A stretch of DNA of 13,285 nt from TMED27 sp963922705 (GTDB taxonomy: Bacteria; Pseudomonadota; Alphaproteobacteria; Micavibrionales; Micavibrionaceae), in contig CAWUJS010000058.1 of assembly GCA_963922705.1 (NCBI GenBank), positions 1 through 13,285 of the forward strand, read 5' to 3'. Positions within the stretch are counted from its first letter, which is position 1. Each line of letters opens with the position of its first letter. A program made the translations under genes and the position numbers. The notes under the pieces are model-generated. The model saw only the letters and a program-made list of their open reading frames with translations, made no database searches and was not told the origin of the DNA. This document shows positions 1 through 7,832 of the stretch, in pieces.

Positions 1-640
1 GTTGCAGCATTTGCTGCTGTACCAGTAGATGTGATGCTAGCATTATCTATGGTAACACCGTTGTTATTGGTGCTATACCACGCGCCGCCAGCGTTAGCCT
101 GTCCTGTGATATTAACGGCCCCGCTGAGAGATGTGATAGAGGAAGTGTTTAAAAGATGTATACCGTGATTATCATCTTCTCCCGCACCGCCAATACCACT
201 TAGAGTAATTGTTGCAGCATTTGCTGCTGTACCAGTAGATGTGATGCTAGCATTATCTATGGTAATACCGTTGTTATTGGTGCTATACCACGCGCCGCCA
301 GCGTTAGCCTGTCCTGTGATGTTTATCGCTCCGTTGAGGGATGTTATAGAGGAAGCGTTTAAAAGATGTACACCGTGATTGTCATCTTCTCCTGCGCCGC
401 CAATACCACTTAGAGTAATTGTCGCAGCATTCGATCCTGTTCCAGTAGATGTAATATTAGCATTGTCTATGATAATGCCATTGTTATTGGCGCTTTTAAA
501 CACACTGCCAGTGTCAGCCTGTCCTGTAATGTTAATGACTCCGCTAAGAGATGTGATAGTGGAAGTGTTTAAAAGATGTACGCCATGATTGTCATCTTCT
601 CCCGCGCCGCCTTCGCCAACAATAATGACATTACCACTAG
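1..640 (-). repeat. Array A: 210-bp (70-codon) tandem repeats in the exoprotein gene
   Basis: A 210-bp in-frame unit is tandemly repeated and continues past the left edge. Bases 1-210 and 211-420 differ at only about 14 positions by hand count, and the first ~118 bases of the two units differ at one. The copy from 421 to about 630 is more diverged. Encoded motifs include NAATITLSGIGGAGEDDNHG, HLLNTSSITSLSGAVNITGQ and ANAGGAWYSTNNNG. The near identity suggests recent duplication or gene conversion. The module is related to that of array B, about 770 residues nearer the N-terminus. Confidence 0.9.
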
Positions 641-3600
641 AAGATGCAATGTCCGTGTTATCAAGCACAACACCTATTTGATTATTGTTACCAAAATTGT
701 TCAAACCGTGGCCACGAATAGATAAATTGCCGGAACTCACATCCAATGCTGCGTTATTAAAGCTAACACCCTCTTCAAATGTCGTGTTTCCGTAGGCAAA
801 ACCTGTTTCAGGATTTGCACTACCACCAGCAGTGAAGTTACCTCCATTGGTTGTAAAGGTTATATTGCTTAGATTTATAGCACCATCCTGGTTGCTATCG
901 CGATCTGCATTCAGGATAATATTAAACGCCTGATTATTGCTGTTACTTAAAGTATGCGTTGTACTTCCATCTATATTCCTGTCTGCGATGATGCTAAGAG
1001 TGCTTTCAGATGTCGCTGCACTTGTTAGAAAATGCAAATCATCAAAATCACTCGTAATGCCGCCACTTGTCAATGTCCCATCCCCGCGTAAGGTAATCAA
1101 AGATGCAAGATCTAGTTGGCCATTGATGGTAGCAATATCGGTTATACCCGCACCATTTTGTACGCCGGTGTTAATAATTAAAGCATTTTCTTCTGTGATG
1201 AAAACATCACTACCGGTGATGTAATCAATCTGATCTACATTTGTGCGAAGACGATTTGAGCTTGTGCCAATAGTCCCTGCAGCATTAAGACTTAAATTCG
1301 CAGCATTTATAACGCCGCCTTCAGTTGAGGTTATTGAGCCGGTGCGCGCTAAAAGGATGATATCATTTGTAGCACCGTTCCAGCCGCCAATATCGATTGA
1401 TCCGCCACTAGCATTGAGATCAAAACTAGTGTTAGCGCTCGATAAATCTGCAATGTCAATCATGCCAGTTCCGCTGGTGCTATTACCAATGATGAATTCA
1501 CCGCCTATTTGAAATGCTTCTAGCTGTGCCGTTGAATATGTGATATCGCCGCTTGTACCATCCCCTAAACCATAAGATGCAGCGGTATTTGTGTTGATTA
1601 AGGTCAGATTCCCCCCTGTTCTTGCATCTATTGCATCAAAATTATGCGTATTAGATGTCCAGGTTAAATTGCCGCCCCGGGACGAACCTATAATTAATCC
1701 CTCAGACCCCAATGAGTCTGCATTATTATTCAAAAGTGCCAATGAGAATGTATCGCCATTCAGTGAAAATTGATTGTTTGGTTCGTCAATATCAACCAGT
1801 ACAGACGAATTTGGGGCAATTTCAATGATGCCGTCTGCACTGACGATGGTTGTAAAATTAGTAAGCTCATCTGTGCCAAGTGTAAGGTTTGCTTCTGTAG
1901 TGATGCCTTGTCCATTGAAATCAATTTCTCCACCGTAGAGCTTTAAACCATAGCCGGCTCCTGTAAGATCTAGGCCATCAATATCAATTGTACCGGTTCC
2001 GTTATCTGCATCACCAATGATCAAATTTCCTGTACCGTCATTGCCTGCAAAAATATCATCGATAACGGCATCAGTAATATCAATTGGGCCAAGTACCCCA
2101 CCGCTGACACCAATATCTAAAGCTGTGTTTTGCGTGGTTATGATAATGTCATCATCTGCAATTAAGTCATAATCATTAAATGCAATGGAATCTGCAGCAA
2201 ATTTTAAATCTGCACCGCTTTGAATATCTCCTTGTATGTTAATGCTAGCTCCGTAAAATCCAACCCCATAGTCTTCACCTGATAAATCGAGATCTAAACC
2301 GCCGCCTGTACCAATAGTTATTGCTCCGGCGCCTGAAGAAGGATCACCAATTATGAGATCATTGCCAATACCGGTCCAACCTTGAAGATCGGCTTCAACC
2401 AATGTGAGTGTGCCAGAGCCGCCAGCAATCCCAAAGGATGCAGCTTCGTTCCCTATTGAAGGTGCTAATACAACATCGCGTGCGCTGCTAATTTGAGTTT
2501 TTGCAGCATTTATAAATGATGAGCTCTGGCTAGCGCTATCGCCATATACAAAAATATCTGTCACCAAAGAATTTACTGTTGTCGTTGATGTGGAAAGGTT
2601 ATTAGGTTCGAGCCATGTAATTGATCCGCCGTAAATATCATAATTTGTTCCATTGAAATCAAAACCTGAAATATCTACCGCTCCGCTGCCATTTACATTA
2701 TCGCCAATAATCAGACGACCCGCAGGATTAAAGTATGAAAGATCAACGGCATCAAGTTGTAGCGTACCTGAACCCGAACCCAAGCCAATAGATGTATCTG
2801 AGCTTCGTGGTTTAATGATAATATCTCCGGTGGCGTTAATAACAGGAGTGGTATTGGGATTGAGTGCATTACCAACGAATGTGATATCTGTTGATGCTGC
2901 ACTCGTCTCAACAAGGGCAGATGTAGAAATTTCTATATCATCATTGTCGGTTCCAAAGCCCTGGGTTGTTCCTGTAATTGAAATAGCGCCTTCAGATGAG
3001 GTTATTAACGTTCCGCTATCTATAATGAGAACACCATCATTTCCTTGGTCACTTGCTGCGCCAATACCGTTGAGTGTAATCGTTGCTGCATTGACACCTG
3101 TTCCCGTCGATGTGATATCTGCATCATTGGCAACTTGAATCCCTCGGTTAAAATTGTTGCCAATGGCACCTCTTGATTCACCTTGCCCTGTAATATCAAT
3201 ATCCCCATGGGCGGAAGTAACTAATGTGCCTATATCTGTAATAGAAACACCATGATTGTTATCTTCACCTGCCCCGCCAACACCATTGAGTGTAATCGTT
3301 GCTGCATTGACGCCTGTGCCTGTCGAAGTGATATCTGCATCATTGGCAATCTCAATTCCTACGTTGTCACTGGTGTCACCGATGCCTCTTGAACCTGCGT
3401 GTCCAGTAACATTAATCGCTCCATCGATTGAAGTAATTGATGTTCCTGTATCTTGAATGTTAACGCCATAATTATTATCTTTAGCGTCTCCACCAGTGCC
3501 ATTTAGCGTTATGGTAGCGGCATCAGCACCTGAACCCGTAGAAGTGATATCAGCGTCGTTAGCTAGCAATATGCCTGTGTTAGAGCTACTACCAGCAGCG

Positions 3601-6600
3601 CCGTTTGAGCCACCTTTTCCAGTGATATCAATGCCTCCATCGACTGATGTAATTAATGTTCCTGCACCTTGAATGTTAACGCCGTGATTATTATCTCCCC
3701 CATTTCCTCCAGTGCCATTGAGCGTTATGGTAGCGGCATTAGCACCTGAACCGGTAGATATGATTTGAGAATTATTGTCAATATCAATGCCACGGCTGTC
3801 ATCGCTTGCATTCTCACCATTTGAACGGGCTTGCCCAGTGATATCAATGGCCCCATCGACTGAAGTTATTAATGCTGTATTTTCAATAATAATACCATCG
3901 TTGTCATCTCCACCTTTGCCCCCAATGCCATTAAGGGTAATTGTTGCTGCATTAACACCTGTTCCTGTAGAGATAATATCTACATTGTCGTTGATATTAA
4001 TGCCACCGTTATCCCCGCTCTGACTGATGCCATTTGAGCCACCTTGCCCTGTGATATTAATGGCTCCATCAACTGAGGTTATTGACGCTGTATTTTCAAT
4101 AGTAACACCATAATTATTATCTCCTCCTGCACCTCCAATACCATTAAGCGTAATTGTTGCTGCATTAGCGCCTGTCCCTGTGGATATAATATCTGCATCG
4201 TTAAAAATACGTATTCCCTCGTTGCTATCGCTGCCATTGCTGCCGCGTGAGCCACCTTGCCCTGTGACATCAATGTTTCCATCGACTGCAGTGATTAGCG
4301 TGCCTGTCCCTTCAATTCGAATACCTTCATTATTATCTCCTCCTGCGCCCCCAAAACCATTAAGGGTAATTGTTGCTGCATTAACACCTGTTCCTGTGGA
4401 AAGTATGTCCACATTATTGGTGATATTGATGCCTCTGTTGTCTCCACTTCCAGCTAAGCCTACAGATCCAGCTTCACCTCTAATTAAGATATCACCATCA
4501 ATAGTGGAAAAAGTAACATTATTGCGAATGTCAATGCCATGATTGGAATCTTCTCCAACGCCGCCAAAACCATTAAGCATAATTGTCGCAGCATTGATTC
4601 CTGTTCCGGTAGAGCTAATACTTGCATCTGCAATACTAATCCCATAATTATTACTGCTTCCAGTCGTACCGTTTGAACCTCCGTGACCTGTAATATTGAT
4701 AGAACCAAAAGCGGAAGTGATTTCTGTCCCTGCATTGCTAAGAAGAACTCCGAAATTTCTGTCTTCTCCTCTTCCTCCAACACCATAGATGTCAATCATT
4801 CCTGTTGTTGTGCTTATAGTAGAAACACCCTCTAAAGAAACACCATACTGGTTAGTTGATGTTGTAATGCTAAAGCCATTGCCTCTTAAAGAAACATCTC
4901 CCGCACCTGCCATGATATTTGTATTATTTAGCCTGATACCGTCATCGCCTGCAGATACGCCCAAAGCAAAGCCGGTTAAAGGATCTGCTCCCCCTCCCAT
5001 TGTAACATCACCGCCATTTGTCGTGATGTTCGTATCGCTGATATCAATATACCCAGCTGAACCATCACTATTTGCATTAAAGACAACAGAAAGGGCACCT
5101 GATGTGCTGCTAATTGCGTTTGTTCCGCTTGATAGAATGTTTCGATTAGCAACCATTGTGAATGTGGCATCCCCTCCGGTCGTTTTGTTGATATTCACAT
5201 TGTTAAGCGTAATATCACCGTTATCCGCAGCTGTGCTTGCTGTCGTTATGGTTACATCTCCGCCGCTATTTAAGGTGGCATTAATAGTGGCAGTATCAAC
5301 ATCCCCGCCAGTATCTGCAATTGTGATATCTGTGGGATCCAAAAGCCACTGACCACCTTTATAATTATTATTGGGCGCTGCAATATCGATATGCGTATCA
5401 CTGCCGACTTTCAAAATTTCTTTGCCTGATGTTTCAATAAAACCACCATTACCAGCTTCATTGCCTCCGCGTGCTTCAAAAGATCCTGAGACTTTTGTAT
5501 TTTTATCAGACCAGACAATAATTTTACCGCCATCACCCTCTGTCCCTGCATTAGCTCTGATAATAGACGTATCTTCAATGACAACAGTTTCGGCAGTTGC
5601 CAATGCACCCTTACCTTGATAATCACCACCAATAAGAATTGTTCCAGCGCCTTCAACCCCCCGGTTGTTAGATGTTGCACTGTTTGGAATATCGGGTTTT
5701 CGGCCAGGTTTCGGTAGATTTTGTGCAGAAGATATGCTTGCATTTTCAACATTTTGGACGACTTTGTAATTTTCATCCGCGCTCACATCTACCAAAGAGC
5801 TTTTAGTCAAGCGTATCTCTTTACCGGAAATCGCAATGGACCCTCCAGAGCCGTCCTTGTTTTTTGCAATTAACACGCCGCTATTTTCTATTTTACCAGA
5901 TGTTGTGTTATTCGTCCCTCTTGCATAGAGACTAATTGTTCCATCAGCATTTTTTGAAAGTCCCGTTGCTTTTATCGTTCCGCTATTACTAATTGCCATG
6001 TCATATACATCACCATTATAAGCGGATAAGATTGTTCGTGCCGCTTCAATAGCTCCTGTATTCTCTATAGCGATCTTGTTTTTCAGTTCTGCTGCAAATT
6101 TATTTGCTTTGACTGTAATACGACTGCCATTCGTGCGTGTAACGCTTAAATATATTTCCGAACCAGCAGCTAGCCCAACTTCGCCTTGCGGAGCAGAGAT
6201 ATATCCTGCATTTTTAATTTGCCGCGCGAGTAAAAAGACATCACCCTCTCCACTTCGGATTTCACCCAAATTGATAATGGCTGCGGTGCTCTCACCTTGA
6301 AAGCTTAAATCGTTACCAGCCATAAAGTCAGCATTAGCAATATTTAACGTTGACGCTATAAAGCTGTTAGCGTCAATTTGCGCGCCATTTCCAATGACAA
6401 TCCCATTTGGGTTAATTAAAAAAACATTTCCATTTGCTTTTAGTTGCCCCAATATATTAGACGGCAAATTTGAAATGACTTTATTTAAAACTGCGGCATC
6501 GGAACTACTTTGAAGAAATTGTGTTAATTCACCTGCGCCAATTGAGAAATCTTTCCACTCAATAATGGCTTTTTCTGAAAATTGTTCAATGGTCGTTATT

Positions 6601-6749
6601 GATCCATTATGTCTGATATTGGCAGACCCGGCAACTACGTTACCACCCAAAGGATTTGCATAGGTGCTAGGCGAGTAAAGTAAAGACCATACTGCAATAC
6701 CGCATAGTAGAGTTTGTTTGTAATTTAATTTGGCTTGAGTCAATGACAC
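1..6749 (-). CDS. Filamentous-haemagglutinin-like two-partner-secretion exoprotein (TpsA), 3' end beyond window
   Basis: I translated the minus strand by hand from 6749 to the left edge and met no stop codon: 2249 complete codons, with the C-terminus outside the window. The start is probably the GTG at 6747-6749; the frame closes upstream at a TAA, the only other nearby start is TTG three codons in, and no in-frame ATG occurs for over 100 codons. No clear Shine-Dalgarno precedes it. Residues 1-31 form a Sec signal peptide (hydrophobic LLCGIAVWSLLY, cleavage after STYA). Next comes the TPS/haemagglutination-activity domain, with VFLINPNGIVIG (NPNG at 113-116) and ISAPQGEVGLAAG near 184-196. 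GGFIETSGK lies at 435-443 and WLLDPTDITIAD at 468-479, both typical of FHA-family adhesins. Repeats follow: array B about 647-1275, LIIGD repeats about 1340-1760, array A from about 2030 to the edge. I saw no cysteine after the signal peptide. In the family, such proteins cross the outer membrane through a TpsB pore and fold as a long beta-helix, often acting in adhesion or contact-dependent killing; the C-terminus that would decide between these is missing, and no tpsB is present. Confidence 0.9.
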   Translation of the reverse strand, partial: MSLTQAKLNYKQTLLCGIAVWSLLYSPSTYANPLGGNVVAGSANIRHNGSITTIEQFSEKAIIEWKDFSIGAGELTQFLQSSSDAAVLNKVISNLPSNILGQLKANGNVFLINPNGIVIGNGAQIDANSFIASTLNIANADFMAGNDLSFQGESTAAIINLGEIRSGEGDVFLLARQIKNAGYISAPQGEVGLAAGSEIYLSVTRTNGSRITVKANKFAAELKNKIAIENTGAIEAARTILSAYNGDVYDMAISNSGTIKATGLSKNADGTISLYARGTNNTTSGKIENSGVLIAKNKDGSGGSIAISGKEIRLTKSSLVDVSADENYKVVQNVENASISSAQNLPKPGRKPDIPNSATSNNRGVEGAGTILIGGDYQGKGALATAETVVIEDTSIIRANAGTEGDGGKIIVWSDKNTKVSGSFEARGGNEAGNGGFIETSGKEILKVGSDTHIDIAAPNNNYKGGQWLLDPTDITIADTGGDVDTATINATLNSGGDVTITTASTAADNGDITLNNVNINKTTGGDATFTMVANRNILSSGTNAISSTSGALSVVFNANSDGSAGYIDISDTNITTNGGDVTMGGGADPLTGFALGVSAGDDGIRLNNTNIMAGAGDVSLRGNGFSITTSTNQYGVSLEGVSTISTTTGMIDIYGVGGRGEDRNFGVLLSNAGTEITSAFGSINITGHGGSNGTTGSSNNYGISIADASISSTGTGINAATIMLNGFGGVGEDSNHGIDIRNNVTFSTIDGDILIRGEAGSVGLAGSGDNRGINITNNVDILSTGTGVNAATITLNGFGGAGGDNNEGIRIEGTGTLITAVDGNIDVTGQGGSRGSNGSDSNEGIRIFNDADIISTGTGANAATITLNGIGGAGGDNNYGVTIENTASITSVDGAINITGQGGSNGISQSGDNGGININDNVDIISTGTGVNAATITLNGIGGKGGDDNDGIIIENTALITSVDGAIDITGQARSNGENASDDSRGIDIDNNSQIISTGSGANAATITLNGTGGNGGDNNHGVNIQGAGTLITSVDGGIDITGKGGSNGAAGSSSNTGILLANDADITSTGSGADAATITLNGTGGDAKDNNYGVNIQDTGTSITSIDGAINVTGHAGSRGIGDTSDNVGIEIANDADITSTGTGVNAATITLNGVGGAGEDNNHGVSITDIGTLVTSAHGDIDITGQGESRGAIGNNFNRGIQVANDADITSTGTGVNAATITLNGIGAASDQGNDGVLIIDSGTLITSSEGAISITGTTQGFGTDNDDIEISTSALVETSAASTDITFVGNALNPNTTPVINATGDIIIKPRSSDTSIGLGSGSGTLQLDAVDLSYFNPAGRLIIGDNVNGSGAVDISGFDFNGTNYDIYGGSITWLEPNNLSTSTTTVNSLVTDIFVYGDSASQSSSFINAAKTQISSARDVVLAPSIGNEAASFGIAGGSGTLTLVEADLQGWTGIGNDLIIGDPSSGAGAITIGTGGGLDLDLSGEDYGVGFYGASINIQGDIQSGADLKFAADSIAFNDYDLIADDDIIITTQNTALDIGVSGGVLGPIDITDAVIDDIFAGNDGTGNLIIGDADNGTGTIDIDGLDLTGAGYGLKLYGGEIDFNGQGITTEANLTLGTDELTNFTTIVSADGIIEIAPNSSVLVDIDEPNNQFSLNGDTFSLALLNNNADSLGSEGLIIGSSRGGNLTWTSNTHNFDAIDARTGGNLTLINTNTAASYGLGDGTSGDITYSTAQLEAFQIGGEFIIGNSTSGTGMIDIADLSSANTSFDLNASGGSIDIGGWNGATNDIILLARTGSITSTEGGVINAANLSLNAAGTIGTSSNRLRTNVDQIDYITGSDVFITEENALIINTGVQNGAGITDIATINGQLDLASLITLRGDGTLTSGGITSDFDDLHFLTSAATSESTLSIIADRNIDGSTTHTLSNSNNQAFNIILNADRDSNQDGAINLSNITFTTNGGNFTAGGSANPETGFAYGNTTFEEGVSFNNAALDVSSGNLSIRGHGLNNFGNNNQIGVVLDNTDIASSSGNVIIVGEGGAGEDDNHGVHLLNTSTITSLSGVINITGQADTGSVFKSANNNGIIIDNANITSTGTGSNAATITLSGIGGAGEDDNHGVHLLNASSITSLNGAINITGQANAGGAWYSTNNNGITIDNASITSTGTAANAATITLSGIGGAGEDDNHGIHLLNTSSITSLSGAVNITGQANAGGAWYSTNNNGVTIDNASITSTGTAANAA
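1480..2720 (-). repeat. Five degenerate LIIGD-type protein repeats in the exoprotein
   Basis: The middle of the exoprotein carries a second repeat family. Anchors L/F-I-I-G-(D/S/N) start at residues 1346, 1465, 1576, 1685 and 1752 (spacings 119, 111, 109 and 67 residues). Most are preceded by a short leucine- or acid-rich strand and followed by a pattern like GxGxIDIxxxDLxGxxYG and then a YGGxI strand. This resembles the ELDRxxxGTLxIGD-style repeats I recall from alphaproteobacterial FHA-type proteins. DNA similarity between copies is low, so these are old duplications. Beta-helix rungs are inferred. Confidence 0.65.
2930..4812 (-). repeat. Array B: eight 213-216-bp (71-72-codon) tandem repeats in the exoprotein gene
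   Basis: The anchor encoding NAATI recurs at 4581, 4368, 4152, 3939, 3726, 3510, 3294 and 3078, always 213 or 216 bases apart, so every unit keeps the frame. A leading variant unit (MIDIYGVGG) starts near 4801 and the array decays into ITGTTQGFGTDNDDIEI near 2950. The unit reads roughly TGTGVNAATITLNGIGGAG, then GDNNHGI, a variable strand ending ITS, then GAINITGQGGS, a variable turn, DNxGI and NDADIxS. Each unit is itself two similar halves of about 35 residues (I-x-I-x-G-x-G-G, then D-N-x-G-I, then I-x-S), pointing to an older internal duplication. Copies differ mostly at third positions and in the loop after GG. Confidence 0.88.
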
Positions 6750-6867
6750 GTTTATGTTTTCAATTATTACAACAAAAAAATATTACAATAAAATAATACA
6801 TGAAAAAACTTAATAAAATCTGTTTTTCCTTATACATATATTAATACCATAATTTCATATCTTTAAT
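6750..6867. promoter_or_regulatory. AT-rich divergent intergenic region between the exoprotein and transporter genes
   Basis: These 118 bp separate two divergent starts and must hold the 5' signals of both genes unless promoters lie further away. The stretch is over 80% A+T with long A and T tracts, typical of promoter or nucleoid-protein-binding DNA. Several TATAAT-like hexamers exist on both strands by composition alone, and no single -35/-10 pair stands out, so I do not assign exact promoters. Neither start has a convincing Shine-Dalgarno sequence. Binding by an H-NS/MucR-like silencer is possible for an adhesin gene but is inference only. Confidence 0.4.
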
Positions 6868-7788
6868 ATGACCATATTCCTTAACCTTTTCAGCAATCTG
6901 ATCCCGCTTTATATAATGATCGGGCTTGGCTATCTCGCCGGGCGTTATTTGAACGTTGAACGAGAAAGCGTTGCCAATCTGCTTATCTATCTATGTTTGC
7001 CAATTGTTGTCTTTGGATTTGTTGTTAATCTTGAACTTCATCCCTCTTACATCGCTTTACCGCTTCTGATCACTGCGACCTGTATGATTGTAGGCGGCGT
7101 AACGCTCTATTTAGGGAAAAGCGTATTTGCAGATAACCGTGCAAATTTATTATCCATGTGCACGTCTATGCCGAACGCCGGATATTTTGGTTTGCCTCTT
7201 GTGCTGTTATTGTTTGAAACACACTTGGTTGCTGTTTATATGTTTATGATGCTCGGCGTTACGCTTTACGATTCTACAATTGGTTATTACATTGCCGCAC
7301 GCGGCAATTTTAGCATACAAGACAGCCTTTCGAAGCTTGTTAAATTTCCAGCTTTATATGCGATTGCCATTGCCTTAGCCTGTAATCTGGGCGGCATAGA
7401 AATGCCTCAAATTTTTGAGACATATTGGGGTCATTTTAAAGGCGCTTACGTTGTGATGGGGATGATGATCATTGGAGTAGCCCTCGCAAAAATTGACAAA
7501 TTCGCTTTAGGTCCGCGCTTTTTAAGCTTTGTATGTTTAGGGAAATTCGTTCTTTGGCCTGCTGTGATGGGGCTGTTCATATGGTCTGATGTCAGTATTT
7601 TTGGGCTATTGAACACTGATATTCATAAACTTATGTTTGTGATTTCTGTTATGCCTCCTGCGGCGAACATTGCCGCGTTTGCGGCGCAACTGAATGTACA
7701 GCCTGAAAAAGCAGCAACAACTGTTCTCATGTGTACAGTCTTTGCGCTGTTTTATATTCCGTTTATGATCGCAATATTCCAATTATAA
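6868..7788 (+). CDS. AEC-family (auxin efflux carrier type) membrane transporter
   Basis: A 306-residue inner-membrane protein with about ten hydrophobic segments: roughly 7-27, 35-55, 61-82, 93-116, 120-140, 157-174, 193-208, 218-239, 252-272 and 285-304. The two half-signatures of the Mem_trans/AEC family are visible: MPNAGYFGLPL at 101-111 in the first half, and MPPAANIAAFAAQ at 262-274 followed by a QPEKAATTVL segment in the second. The length is normal for bacterial members (about 300-320). Characterised relatives move organic acids such as malate or malonate, but the substrate cannot be read from the sequence. The ATG at 6868 fits the first membrane segment; no good ribosome-binding site precedes it. 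It is divergent from the exoprotein gene and ends 41 bp before ileS on the same strand, so read-through into ileS is plausible. Confidence 0.85.
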   Translation: MTIFLNLFSNLIPLYIMIGLGYLAGRYLNVERESVANLLIYLCLPIVVFGFVVNLELHPSYIALPLLITATCMIVGGVTLYLGKSVFADNRANLLSMCTSMPNAGYFGLPLVLLLFETHLVAVYMFMMLGVTLYDSTIGYYIAARGNFSIQDSLSKLVKFPALYAIAIALACNLGGIEMPQIFETYWGHFKGAYVVMGMMIIGVALAKIDKFALGPRFLSFVCLGKFVLWPAVMGLFIWSDVSIFGLLNTDIHKLMFVISVMPPAANIAAFAAQLNVQPEKAATTVLMCTVFALFYIPFMIAIFQL

Positions 7789-7814
7789 CCCTTGATTTGC
7801 GCGTGTTCTAAAGC

Positions 7815-7832
7815 CATAGTCGACAGACTATG
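7815..7832 (+). promoter_or_regulatory. Perfect inverted repeat enclosing the ileS start codon
   Basis: CATAGTC (7815-7821), a four-base GACA loop, then GACTATG (7826-7832), whose last three bases are the ileS ATG. In mRNA this could form a 7-bp hairpin hiding the start codon, and there is no strong Shine-Dalgarno upstream. A role in translation control is inference; chance is possible for a stem this short. Confidence 0.4.

Noticed and set aside
1..630. Possible CRISPR array because of regular repeats
   Set aside because: The period is 210 bp, the repeats are coding and in frame, and there are no short direct repeats with unique spacers.
4789..5352. Long plus-strand open frames across the exoprotein region (for example 187 codons at 4789-5352 and 161 codons at 2653-3138)
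   Set aside because: They are antisense to the long minus-strand frame and arise from its repetitive codon pattern; the encoded Pro/Val/Ser-rich strings repeat with the same 213-216-bp period and show no domain.
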